Assembly: GCF_017377575.1 (NCBI RefSeq)
Contig: NZ_JAFREM010000013.1
Span: 62,001 to 126,000, forward strand
Direction of reading: 5' to 3'
Source: Candidatus Enterococcus moelleringii
Lineage (GTDB): Bacteria > Bacillota > Bacilli > Lactobacillales > Enterococcaceae
DNA length: 64,000 nucleotides
In this document: positions 16,312 through 23,394 of the stretch, one piece after another
Position numbering within the stretch: position 1 is the first letter of the stretch
How the letters are laid out: every line of letters begins with the position of its first letter
Program-made: the position numbers and the translations under genes
Notes under the pieces: generated by a model
Databases searched by the model: none
What the model was told of the DNA's origin: nothing
What the model saw: only the letters and a program-made list of their open reading frames with translations

Positions 16312-16732
16312 TTTTTTTCTAACAACTTGTGAAAAAATTATCAAAGGTAGTCTGTAAAGCATGTACTTAATGTTTTTACTGGCTGCCTTTTTTTGTTCTT
16401 ATATCGTTTGGTTTCCCTGTGAAGAACTTAGATATAGTCGGTTTATTTGTAAAGTTAGCTTTCTTTTCAATTTTTTTAGACAAAAATGGCGAAAATGTTA
16501 AATTTCTGTTAGAATATATTTATAAGAAGGAACCTCTCATTCTTTCTTACCTTGCCTATGATAATAGGTAGACTTTCCCCTAAGGCACTCTAAAGCTAGA
16601 GTGTCTTTTTTGCGCTGTTTTATTAACGAAAGCTGAAGGAATTTGTGGCGTCTTTTATAATACAAGCGGATATTTTCCTTTTTTCTCAGCCAGCCGATAC
16701 AATAAAAGAGAGCCAAAAAAGGAGGAATTCCT
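16312..16732. other. Intergenic stretch with possible small RNA
   Basis: About 420 bases without a protein gene. The notable part is 16511-16612, listed separately. Confidence 0.45.
16517..16612 (+). ncRNA. Candidate small RNA ending in a terminator
   Basis: A TAGAAT hexamer at 16511-16516 could be a -10. Downstream lie a short hairpin (CCTAT/ATAGG, near 16557-16566) and a nine-base intrinsic terminator (16584-16592 with 16597-16605, then T run), with no open frame or ribosome-site/start pair between them. The next gene begins only at 16733. This pattern suggests an independent transcript of roughly 95 bases; no RNA family recognised. Confidence 0.3.
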
Positions 16733-17191
16733 ATGCCTTGGAATATGAAGGATTATCCCGCATCTATGAAGAATTTAGCAAAAACCACCCGCAAAAAAGC
16801 GATCGATATCGGTAATGCCCTGTTGGCAGACGGCTATCCCGAAGATCGTGCGATCCCAATTGCCATCAGCCAGGCTGAAAAGTGGCATGCGGATGCTTCT
16901 GATGAAGAACTTCATCAAGAAGAGAAAGCCAAAAATCCGCAGAAAAACGACAAACACGAAACCAATCCCAACACGAAAAAGCTGATCAACGCCAAAGTTG
17001 CCGTAAAATACCAAGAAGATCAGTGGATAGTGATTTCAGAGGGAGCCGAGCGAGCCAGCGATCGTTTTGACAAAAAGTCGCAAGCCATTCAACGAGGAAA
17101 AGAAATTGCTGAGAATAAAGAATCTGAATTGAAGATTTATAAACGCGATGGCAGTTTGCAGGAAACCCGTGATTACCAAACAGATAACTAA
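16733..17191 (+). CDS. DUF2188 (YdaT-like) protein
   Basis: 152 residues. The N-terminal 50 residues (WNMKDYPASMKNL, RKKAIDIGNALLADGYPEDRAIPIA) match the YdaT/ChaB-like region. The C-terminal part (about 95-150: QWIVISEGAERASDRF, AIQRGKEIAENKESELKIYKRDG) is a DUF2188 domain. A basic/acidic linker joins them. Probably a stress-related small protein; activity unknown. AAAGGAGG precedes the ATG. Confidence 0.85.
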   Translation: MPWNMKDYPASMKNLAKTTRKKAIDIGNALLADGYPEDRAIPIAISQAEKWHADASDEELHQEEKAKNPQKNDKHETNPNTKKLINAKVAVKYQEDQWIVISEGAERASDRFDKKSQAIQRGKEIAENKESELKIYKRDGSLQETRDYQTDN

Positions 17192-17193
17192 TC

Positions 17194-17235
17194 GAAGAAG
17201 CCCGAAAAAGCGATCAATGCTTTTTCGGGCTTCTA
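17194..17235. terminator. Bidirectional terminator
   Basis: Fifteen-base perfect stem (17197-17211 with 17219-17233) with internal A5/T5 runs, between the DUF2188 gene and the convergent SOS-like operon. Confidence 0.85.
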
Positions 17236-17260
17236 TTCATTTATGCTAAAAGCGAGCTAG

Positions 17261-17530
17261 TTACGATACAGAATAAGCCTGCTGGAATTTCTCCATGTCG
17301 ATCATGATCCGGGTCTTGCCCATGACGGCATACTTGGCAGTGACAAATTGATTGCGGGCATTAAGGTGGCCAGCCACAGCAATTTGCATGCCGTCCTCGA
17401 CATCGGCTAAAAAGTTTAAACTATGCTTGGCAATAAGACAGTGTTGTCCGTCCAATTGAAAATAAACCAATGGATAATCAGAAAGCTTTAATATCTTTAT
17501 ATGACTGACAGTACCTTTTAACGTTTCCAT
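17261..17530 (-). CDS. Hypothetical protein, second gene of LexA-box operon
   Basis: 89 residues, predicted mostly beta: METLKGTVSHIKIL, YPLVYFQLDGQHCLIAKHSL, GMQIAVAGHLNARNQFVTAKY. The spacing resembles a small OB-like barrel, but this is inference. The ATG at 17530 lies eight bases after GGAG. It follows the gene at 17555 with a 24-base gap and shares its LexA-box promoter. No family recognised. Confidence 0.7.
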   Translation of the reverse strand: METLKGTVSHIKILKLSDYPLVYFQLDGQHCLIAKHSLNFLADVEDGMQIAVAGHLNARNQFVTAKYAVMGKTRIMIDMEKFQQAYSVS

Positions 17531-17554
17531 CACAATCACTCCTTACCTGCAGGG

Positions 17555-17803
17555 CTAGTGGAATCGGGTATCGCTGGTGCGAACCCCTCTAAAAACCAAT
17601 TCATCATTTGACCGTTCAAAGAGGAAATAGCTGTCTTTTTTATCTTTAGTGCGCTTGGCAGCTACCTTGAAATAATCTCTTTGCTCATCATCCATCTTTT
17701 CAACAATATCACTAAGGAACAGGGCTAAGGGCACGGTATCTTGAACGATTGAATAATAGGTTTGGTAAAAATCAGATACTGAATTAGCACTAATCATGGA
17801 CAT
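17555..17803 (-). CDS. Hypothetical protein, first gene of LexA-box operon
   Basis: 82 residues: an N-terminal helix (DFYQTYYSIVQDTVPLALFL), a charged middle (DDEQRDYFKVAAKRTKDKKDS) and a short strand pair (YFLFERSNDELVFRGV). The ATG at 17803 follows GAGGTG by about eight bases. It is the first gene behind a near-consensus promoter holding a perfect LexA box, so it should be induced by DNA damage. No family recognised. Confidence 0.7.
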   Translation of the reverse strand: MSMISANSVSDFYQTYYSIVQDTVPLALFLSDIVEKMDDEQRDYFKVAAKRTKDKKDSYFLFERSNDELVFRGVRTSDTRFH

Positions 17804-17821
17804 GGTCATCACCTCACTACT

Positions 17822-17850
17822 ATTATACGAACAAACGTTCGTTTTGTAAA
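17822..17850 (-). promoter_or_regulatory. SOS promoter: perfect LexA box in the spacer
   Basis: On the minus strand: TTTACA (-35, 17850-17845), exactly 17 bases, TATAAT (-10, 17827-17822). The spacer contains CGAAC-N4-GTTCG (17841-17828), a perfect match to the Gram-positive LexA/DinR consensus. The box fills most of the spacer, so LexA binding would exclude RNA polymerase. Confidence 0.85.
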
Positions 17851-17918
17851 GTGAGTTTTCTCGACAGTTAAGAAAATCTACATTTTTACCGTTAATCTGG
17901 CTTTTCTGACAGGCTAAA

Positions 17919-17944
17919 CAAAAAAAGAAGCTTCTCAGCTTCTT
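17919..17944 (-). terminator. Terminator after prdE
   Basis: AAGAAGC (17925-17931) pairs with GCTTCTT (17938-17944), with a U tract on the minus strand at 17919-17926. Confidence 0.8.
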
Positions 17945-18404
17945 AAGAATGACGCATTTTCAAACGCAGGCGGGCAATTGCTTTTTGGGCATCCAGCAAG
18001 GTGACGGTATTTTGTGCCAGGATGCCGGTTTCGCTGGCTTTGGGACTTTTGTAAAAAGGCAGAACCTCAGTCAGGTAATTATTTTTTACAACAAAATCGG
18101 CCGCTTCGCAGACACTCATGGCCACAAAAGGAATCTGAGCAGTGCCTACCTCATTGATCAAATTGGCATAATCCACGTGGTTATTGCCAAAACCATTACA
18201 GGACAAAATTGCGCCGTCAACTGCCAGGGAGCGAATCAGTTGAGCTGTTCGTCGGCTAGCCAGCATTTTCTTTGGTGTGTCATCGGCACTGCCCATAATA
18301 ATCACACCCCGCAAATCAATTTCTGCGTCCTCAGCCAAAAGCTCCACAAAAGGATCGCGATAATGATGCAGGGTCGTTTCCTTCATACTTGATCCTAATC
18401 CCAA
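17943..18404 (-). CDS. prdE: PrdE-like proline reductase-associated protein
   Basis: 153 residues, TTG start at 18404 with AAGGAGG seven bases upstream. The body (KETTLHHYRDPFVELL, GVIIMGSADDTP, SLAVDGAILSCNGFGNNHVDY, FVAMSVCEAADF) resembles the C-terminal part of the glycine/proline reductase PrdA/GrdE family, as PrdE does in clostridia. PrdE's role is unproven; it travels with D-proline reductase. It lies 12 bases after prdD. The catalytic PrdA and selenoprotein PrdB genes are not in the window. Confidence 0.72.
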   Translation of the reverse strand: MGLGSSMKETTLHHYRDPFVELLAEDAEIDLRGVIIMGSADDTPKKMLASRRTAQLIRSLAVDGAILSCNGFGNNHVDYANLINEVGTAQIPFVAMSVCEAADFVVKNNYLTEVLPFYKSPKASETGILAQNTVTLLDAQKAIARLRLKMRHS

Positions 18405-18416
18405 AATAGTTCCTCC

Positions 18417-19154
18417 TTAATCCATGGCGCGAATAATGCCATCACGGTACTCATTCGGTGTCACAAATTGCGGCAGACAACCTAAATCAATAATTGAAGT
18501 GCTGCCTTGAAAGCCCGCGGGTTCAGTCGGAAAAAGCCGTGTATCATAAACGGCACCTTGCCCGGATACCTCTTTGACTAAAACCACCTGTTTTGCATCA
18601 GGCCGTAAGCGGTCATCAAACACATGCTTCTCATGATAAGCGGCCGGGTCAAAGGTCCGCAGCTGCTGGCGAAAGACTTCGCAAAACTGATCGCAGGCTA
18701 AATGGATCGCATCTGGACCTGCCCGGGTCATCCAAGCATCCGCCTTCAAGACAACATCAAAGGCAATCAGAAAATCTTCTTCGTCCGGCGTACCCGGTCG
18801 GCCCCAAGCAATTTGTTCCGCTAAAATACCGTCCGATCTGCCGCCGTTGCACACCTGACGTCCATTCGTATCCACCCCTGTCAGCAAAACATAGACGCCC
18901 GTCAAGGTATGCGTAATACCCTCACCCAGCTTGCCCAACGCTTTAGCTGAAAGAGGGATAACATCCATGATGGTATTGGTGTATTGGTGACGTTCTTCTG
19001 GGGAAATTACGCGGAGGGTAATGGAATCAATTAATGGATGGTTGGTGCAAGGCGGACGTGTGGCAACGATCATTCGGCCGTCTTCGGTCACCAGATTCTT
19101 GTCACCCAGCTGAACCTGATGTACGTGGTAGCCTTTAATGGTCAGTATTGACAT
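18417..19154 (-). CDS. prdD: PrdD-like proline reductase-associated protein
   Basis: 245 residues. It resembles the N-terminal half of PrdA/GrdE proproteins (IKGYHVHQVQLGDKN, CTNHPLIDSI, CNGGRSDGILAEQIAWGRPGTPDEEDFLI, RAGPDAIHLACDQF) but lacks the cleavage-site cysteine segment that creates the pyruvoyl group, as expected of PrdD. In clostridia D-proline reductase reduces D-proline to 5-aminovalerate in Stickland metabolism. It is followed by prdE and preceded by a small gene 37 bases upstream. The nearby tRNA-Sec fits a genome with selenoprotein PrdB. Confidence 0.75.
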   Translation of the reverse strand: MSILTIKGYHVHQVQLGDKNLVTEDGRMIVATRPPCTNHPLIDSITLRVISPEERHQYTNTIMDVIPLSAKALGKLGEGITHTLTGVYVLLTGVDTNGRQVCNGGRSDGILAEQIAWGRPGTPDEEDFLIAFDVVLKADAWMTRAGPDAIHLACDQFCEVFRQQLRTFDPAAYHEKHVFDDRLRPDAKQVVLVKEVSGQGAVYDTRLFPTEPAGFQGSTSIIDLGCLPQFVTPNEYRDGIIRAMD

Positions 19155-19191
19155 GCACTATCCGCCTCCTTCTATGTAAAGGTTCTCAAAA

Positions 19192-19434
19192 TTAACAATT
19201 CTGCATTTTATCCAGCAAAGAATTCACCCAGTATTCCTTGTTGATTCGTTCCACATAAAGATCAAAATCGTGGGAAGCTTCCAGTTGATCGGAAATATTT
19301 TTCGTTACCCCATGAACCAAATAGAAGCGCTGCGCGTTGTCGATTTGGATCGTTTCCTCCACTGCCGGAATAGTAGACAGCTCTGCTAAGAAGGTTTTTC
19401 GGGTAATCAGGTCGTGTAAACAAACTTTATGCAT
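19192..19434 (-). CDS. Hypothetical protein upstream of prdD
   Basis: 80 residues with the pattern HKVCLHDLITRKTFLAEL, QRFYLVHGVTKNISDQL and a C-terminal NSLLDKMQNC ending in cysteine. AAGGAG precedes the ATG. The 37-base gap to prdD suggests one operon. No family recognised. Confidence 0.65.
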   Translation of the reverse strand: MHKVCLHDLITRKTFLAELSTIPAVEETIQIDNAQRFYLVHGVTKNISDQLEASHDFDLYVERINKEYWVNSLLDKMQNC

Positions 19435-19622
19435 AACAAACTCCTTTATTCAAACATTGAACTCATGTTGATTATAGCATAGGAAATATCAGAATTCTGC
19501 AGGAATAAAAAGAATTATGGCGATAATATGATAAGTAAATGATGGATAAAAAAACGCCGCTGAAGATTCCCATCAGCCATTTTCATCAAATCGTAAGTTT
19601 TCGGGGAGATTTTCAAGGAAAC

Positions 19623-19647
19623 AAAAAAAGCCAGATCAATTCTGGCT
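19623..19647 (-). terminator. Terminator overlapping a stop codon
   Basis: AGCCAGA (19629-19635) pairs with TCTGGCT (19641-19647), with a U run on the minus strand. The 3' arm includes part of the stop codon of the gene at 19646-19927. Confidence 0.8.
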
Positions 19648-19927
19648 AGTCGGTAATCTTTTCATACAGATCATCAGGATGCTTGAAAAAGATTGCGGCG
19701 TTTTTTCTCTTAAGCTGGTTTCTTGCAAAGGCCAAATCTTGATGGGTCCAAATGTTCGCCGGTGCTCCTTCGATGTGTTCGGCAATATAAAAAAAAGAGC
19801 CGTCAGTTGCTAAAAAAGGCGTCATTTTGTGAACACTTTGACTTTTGGTCACGCAAGTAAAACAGAGCTCTTCAGGAGAATCAAACGGGGGAATCTCGTT
19901 TAGCAGGGGAAGCTTAATAAAGAGCAT
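19646..19927 (-). CDS. Hypothetical protein, 93 aa
   Basis: 93 residues: MLFIKLPLLNEIPPFD, two cysteines (ELCFTCVTK), then IWTHQDLAFARNQLKRKN. No family recognised. AGAAAGAAGTG lies upstream of the ATG. Its mRNA leader carries a terminator-like hairpin (19971-19997) downstream of a TATAAT near 20021-20026, so expression may be attenuated. Confidence 0.65.
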   Translation of the reverse strand: MLFIKLPLLNEIPPFDSPEELCFTCVTKSQSVHKMTPFLATDGSFFYIAEHIEGAPANIWTHQDLAFARNQLKRKNAAIFFKHPDDLYEKITD

Positions 19928-19970
19928 GTGTTCACTTCTTTCTTAATGACTAAACTTATTTAATCCGCTT

Positions 19971-19997
19971 AAAAAAGGATAGTCGGATTGACTATCC
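19971..19997 (-). terminator. Leader terminator (possible attenuator)
   Basis: GGATAGTC (19977-19984) pairs with GACTATCC (19990-19997), followed on the minus strand by six U. It lies between a promoter-like TATAAT and the start of the gene at 19646-19927, about 45 bases before the ATG. Confidence 0.6.
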
Positions 19998-20083
19998 CAA
20001 TAGTTAAAAGAACTAGACACTATTATAGTATCAAATTGTAATAAATTTCACAATAAATATCCTTAATTGTGGGATGAGGGCAT

Positions 20084-20202
20084 AAAAAAGGGATTGACCA
20101 TGAAACATGCGTAAACAAATTAAAGGACCTGAGAAAGATAGTAATAGTTGTAAACAAATTAATTATCTGTATTCTGCAAGTTCTAAAAGTCATGGTCAAT
20201 CT
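20084..20202 (-). ncRNA. Candidate structured RNA, about 119 nt
   Basis: On the minus strand a TATAAT (20214-20209) is followed about 7 bases later by an 11-base arm (20200-20190). This pairs perfectly with a closing arm at 20103-20093, after which comes a U run (20089-20084). A transcript would therefore be closed by a long end-to-end stem with terminator properties. Inside are two copies of UUAAUUUGUUUAC about 44 bases apart. No RNA family recognised. The -35 is weak. Confidence 0.45.
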
Positions 20203-20385
20203 AAATGAATTATAGCACACTAAAATTGCCAGGAAAAGATAACATTTGATGTCAGCGCAAGTTTATCAGAAAAATAAGCCTATTTCGCCAAAAAAGCAAA
20301 GAATCAGCAATAATTCTATCATTTCAGTGACTAGTGAAGGGGAGGCGGTTGTAAAAAATAAAGAAGTACTTTGAATTTGGGCAAA

Positions 20386-20525
20386 GAAAAACCGACCACT
20401 AAAATTAGTGATCGGAAAAATGGGGTAGTGGGGATATATGCTACATTCTTACTTTACCATCATCTTTCGAATACGACAAAAAATATGCACAGAAACCGAA
20501 ACTTTTTTGAAAAAAGAATGTAGCA
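20386..20525 (-). ncRNA. Candidate RNA with 12-bp closing stem and terminator
   Basis: TGCTACATTCTT (20439-20450) and its perfect inverse AAGAATGTAGCA (20514-20525) enclose 63 bases. Downstream on the minus strand is an eleven-base terminator stem (20392-20402 with 20405-20415) with a U tract. A third copy of AAAAGAATGTAG lies near 20690. No promoter could be fixed. Confidence 0.3.
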
Positions 20526-20753
20526 GTGATTCTGGCTGGGAAATGGAGAGTGGGCAATCAAAAATAGGATTGACACTTTAACGAGTCAATCGTAGACAAT
20601 CGTTTGTTAAAGTGTAAAAAACAGAGATAAAAACGGAGAAATTTTACAAATTAACTCATCAGCCTCCAGAATTGCGAAGTTAAATTGTAAAAGAATGTAG
20701 GCAGTTTAAGAGTTGAAAGACACAATTCAGGGCATTTGTTTCCTTACCAAAAC

Positions 20754-20779
20754 AAAAAAAGACGCGTTAAGAACGCGTC
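20754..20779 (-). terminator. Terminator after the tRNA-like RNA
   Basis: GACGCGTT (20761-20768) pairs with AACGCGTC (20772-20779), then seven U on the minus strand. Confidence 0.85.
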
Positions 20780-20800
20780 CTATCACTGTTTATTCATCTA

Positions 20801-20884
20801 TGTGGACGTTAGGAGTCGAACCTAAACCTCTTTGTTAAATGCAGACTACTTCATTGAACGAGTGAAACACCGTGTTCATCCACA
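20801..20884 (-). ncRNA. tRNA-like RNA, degenerate or non-canonical
   Basis: 84 bases on the minus strand. The ends UGUGGAUG and CGUCCACA form an eight-base acceptor-like stem (one G-U), and UUAGG-UUCGACU-CCUAA is a normal T arm with the GUUCGA motif. The D-arm position holds AACAC-G-GUGUU, with too small a loop. The middle gives no standard anticodon stem, and no CCA is encoded. A strong terminator follows 22 bases later. It is either a decayed tRNA or a specialised tRNA-like transcript. Confidence 0.55.
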
Positions 20885-20933
20885 AGACAAGTATACCAAA
20901 AAGAATAACAGCTTTTATTTTATTTGGCTTCTT

Positions 20934-21308
20934 TTAATGTTTTTTTAAAGCTTGTTCCGCTTCTTCCGAAAATTCTCTGGCGATCATCCAGCCATAGCTT
21001 TCAGTGATGGCTGCCGCCGTAGTGGCATTGATAATGTTGCCGGCAACTGGAATTTTTCCGGCGAAGAAGCGAGCAGTCATTTTGCCAGCCTGTTGAGCTA
21101 CGACTTGTGTGGCTAAAGATTTTGCGGCACCTTCAGTCAACTTTTTATCGAATACTTTACCAAGGGCAATGATCATCGCGGTTTGCAAAGGGATTAGGGC
21201 GGTTGAGTCAGATACTGGCAGCTGAGCCATGCCTCCACCGATAGCCGCGGCAGCCGAAGAAGCACCGTGAATAATCAAGTGAGCCTTTTTTCGTTGTTTT
21301 TTATTCAT
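20934..21308 (-). CDS. DUF697/YcjF-like membrane-associated protein
   Basis: 124 residues. The stretch AQLPVSDSTALIPLQTAMI followed by GKVFDKKL and PVAGNIINATTAAAITESYGW is the DUF697 pattern, hydrophobic helices often fused to GTPases; here it stands alone. Start chosen at 21308 with AAAGGGG upstream; an in-frame ATG 15 codons earlier has none. Function unknown. Confidence 0.75.
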   Translation of the reverse strand: MNKKQRKKAHLIIHGASSAAAAIGGGMAQLPVSDSTALIPLQTAMIIALGKVFDKKLTEGAAKSLATQVVAQQAGKMTARFFAGKIPVAGNIINATTAAAITESYGWMIAREFSEEAEQALKKH

Positions 21309-21424
21309 AGAAATAGTCCCCTTTCTGGGAGTGTGGCAACAGTGTAGCATCATTCAAAAAAAAGCACAATAAATTGAGCAATAATCGAAAAATTGATGCT
21401 TACAAATGTGTTATAATTAGATAA

Positions 21425-21578
21425 AGGAGGCGGTTACATTTTCGGCCAATATTATTCCTGAATTGACCTAATTGTGATGGGACCAACCGGTAAGGGTGCG
21501 ATTCAGCGGGCCCGGGTGGGTTTAACAACCTCCTATGTTTTGAACAATGCCAATTGCAGTGTCCTTGTCGTTAAATAA
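21425..21578 (+). pseudogene. Remnant of a universal stress protein gene
   Basis: An extended -10 (TGTTATAAT, 21409-21417) and a perfect AAAGGAGG (21423-21430) are followed by a non-coding scar and then 37 codons in one frame (21465-21578) reading DLIVMGPTGKGAIQR ... LNNANCSVLVVK. That is the C-terminal ATP-binding end of UspA-family proteins (G-x2-G-x9-G region). The first two thirds are missing. An intact UspA gene follows 12 bases later, which suggests a tandem duplication that lost most of one copy. Confidence 0.8.
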
Positions 21579-21590
21579 GGGGTGAGAAAC

Positions 21591-22010
21591 ATGAAGGAAT
21601 ATCAAAAAATCTTGGTAACAGTGGATGGTTCGCCGCAATCACAAAAAGCCTTTGAAGAAGCTTGCCACATCGCTGAAAGAAACCACGCCGAGTTGCACTT
21701 GCTTACCGTCCTTGACTTAACTGGTTTTCGGGGAACAGCTAGTGAGAGTTCCGTCAAATTGACCGAAGAATTGCAAAAAATCGCTGAAAGAAACGTAGCA
21801 GAACTGAAGGCCTCCACGGATTATCCAGTAGAAGCGAAGGTAGCAGCTGGAAATCCGAAGCATGAAATCGTTAAAATTGCCGAAGATTTAGGTGTAGATA
21901 TGATCGTCATTGGAGAAACTGGCTTGAATAGATTGGAACGTCGCGTTTTAGGATCAACTACCGTATATGTAGTAAACCATGCCAAATGCAATGTGATGGT
22001 AGTTAAATAA
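21591..22010 (+). CDS. Universal stress protein, UspA family
   Basis: 139 residues. N-terminal YQKILVTVDGSPQSQKAFEEA and C-terminal DMIVIGETGLNRLERRVLGSTTVYVVNHAKCNVMVVK contain the nucleotide-binding signature. The usual G-x2-G is here ETGLNRLERRVLGS, so the second glycine of the ATP loop is changed. ATG at 21591 with GGGGTGAG upstream. It probably uses the promoter left by the upstream remnant. Confidence 0.92.
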   Translation: MKEYQKILVTVDGSPQSQKAFEEACHIAERNHAELHLLTVLDLTGFRGTASESSVKLTEELQKIAERNVAELKASTDYPVEAKVAAGNPKHEIVKIAEDLGVDMIVIGETGLNRLERRVLGSTTVYVVNHAKCNVMVVK

Positions 22011-22017
22011 AACCAAC

Positions 22018-22050
22018 AAAAAACTGAGCCGCGCTGGCTCAGTTTTTTTC
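22018..22050. terminator. Bidirectional terminator
   Basis: AACTGAGCC (22022-22030) with GGCTCAGTT (22036-22044), A run before and T run after. It also contains the stop codon of the convergent DUF960 gene. Confidence 0.88.
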
Positions 22051-22353
22051 TTGTAGGGTCATCACTAATTCTTCCCCGGTATCATAGACGTATAAACGGG
22101 TTGGAAAAGGTACCTTTTCGTAAGCTTCTACGTAAGGCGCGGTGACACTATCGGAGAAGTAAGGTTCACTTTGGGAGTGAACAACACTCAAGGTCTTATT
22201 AGGATTTTTAAAAAAGTTAAAGCGCTGCGGCGAGGTCAGCGGCAAGCCTTTGTGGGGGCGAATGAAAATCATATGCCACAATTCGTTTTGCATTTGATCA
22301 GGCAATTGCTCGACGGGAACATCGCTGCGGCGGGGTTTATTTGGTTCAAACAT
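22039..22353 (-). CDS. DUF960 family protein
   Basis: 104 residues. The phrases LPDQMQNELWHMIF, PQRFNFFKN and YDTGEELVMTLQEKN match DUF960, a family of small proteins known mainly from staphylococci, enterococci and lactobacilli. Function unknown. The second in-frame ATG (22353) is preferred because AAAGGA lies nine bases before it. Confidence 0.75.
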   Translation of the reverse strand: MFEPNKPRRSDVPVEQLPDQMQNELWHMIFIRPHKGLPLTSPQRFNFFKNPNKTLSVVHSQSEPYFSDSVTAPYVEAYEKVPFPTRLYVYDTGEELVMTLQEKN

Positions 22354-22488
22354 AGCAGTCATTCCTTTCTAGCTTTATCATAGCAGTTTTCGTGAGAAAG
22401 AAAACCATTTAGCGGCAAAAACAATCGTTTTAAAGGCTTTTTTTCGATACTCGTGATATTGTTAAGATGAATGAAAGAGGGGATTCAC

Positions 22489-23394
22489 ATGACTTATGCA
22501 ATTTATTTTAATCCAAATGCCGGCGACGGCAAAGCCGAAGAAACAGCGCAACGAATGAAGGAGAAATTAGCTACCGTGAACAAAGAGGCTGAGTTCTTAA
22601 CGGCACCAGATCCGGAGGCTGCTATCGAGAAAATCAAGGATCATTTAGACGATTACGAGGCGCTTGTGGCCATCGGCGGCGATGGCACGTTGAACATTGT
22701 GGCAACGGCCTTTGTTCAGGCGGGCAGGTCGATTCCATTTGGCATTATTCCTGGAGGGACAGTCAATAATTTTGCCAAACGCTGGCATATTCCGATGGAT
22801 TTGGAAGAAGCGATGGACGTGATCGTTGCCGGTCACACGCGAGAAGTAGGCATCGGCTCTTGCGGCGAACGAGAGAAGGCGATTGTCAGCTCTTTTGCCT
22901 TTGGGACCTTTGCGGATATTTCCAACGAAGTGCGTCAGCAGGAAAAACAAAAATTCGGACTGATTGTGTACCCGATTAAGGCCATCAAGCAATTCGGTAA
23001 GAAACGTTCTTATAAAGTTCGCATCGAGGCGGATTCTTTCAAAAAGGATATTAAGGTCTGGTTTGGCCTGATTACCACCACCAGCTCAATCGGTGGTATG
23101 AGTTATGTCCAAAAGGGGTCAGAATCCTTTCATGTGAGCATTTTGCATAACATGACGATTTTCAAATTAATTCAACTAGCCCGTTTCGTGTTCACCGGGA
23201 AATTGGAGAATTCGGATTCGGTTCTGTACCTGCAGCCAACGAAAATTCGCCTGACGCCTTTGACCGATAACGAAATCGTCGCCCGCATTGATGGAGATAA
23301 AGGGCCGAAGCTGCCCCTTGAGCTGGATTGGCTCCACAAATTTTTAACGATTTATGTACCTGAGAAAAAAGTAAATGCCAAAGGAGGCAACTAA
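22489..23394 (+). CDS. Lipid kinase, DagK/YegS-type
   Basis: 301 residues. The DAGK catalytic domain shows FNPNAGDGKAEE, the nucleotide loop VAIGGDGTLNIVA and GIIPGGTVNNFAKRW; the C-terminal beta domain ends with RIDGDKGPKLPLEL. These soluble or peripheral enzymes phosphorylate diacylglycerol or similar lipids with ATP. ATG at 22489 after AGAGGGG. The stop overlaps the next start (TAATG), so the flavoprotein gene downstream is coupled. Confidence 0.92.
   Translation: MTYAIYFNPNAGDGKAEETAQRMKEKLATVNKEAEFLTAPDPEAAIEKIKDHLDDYEALVAIGGDGTLNIVATAFVQAGRSIPFGIIPGGTVNNFAKRWHIPMDLEEAMDVIVAGHTREVGIGSCGEREKAIVSSFAFGTFADISNEVRQQEKQKFGLIVYPIKAIKQFGKKRSYKVRIEADSFKKDIKVWFGLITTTSSIGGMSYVQKGSESFHVSILHNMTIFKLIQLARFVFTGKLENSDSVLYLQPTKIRLTPLTDNEIVARIDGDKGPKLPLELDWLHKFLTIYVPEKKVNAKGGN

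Larger units (their letters stand above)
19928..20933. other. 1-kb stretch without protein genes, rich in hairpins
   Basis: No convincing coding frame on either strand. A 65-codon minus frame at 20023-20220 overlaps structured sequence and lacks a ribosome site. The stretch contains a leader terminator, two RNA candidates, a tRNA-like RNA with its own terminator, and a 10-base dyad (ACACTTTAAC / GTTAAAGTGT, about 20574-20613) overlapping a TTGACA. Confidence 0.5.

Noticed and set aside
20023-20220. 65-codon minus-strand frame that could be a small toxin
   Set aside because: It runs through the paired arms of an RNA-like structure, has no ribosome site, and does not look like Fst/par-type toxins.
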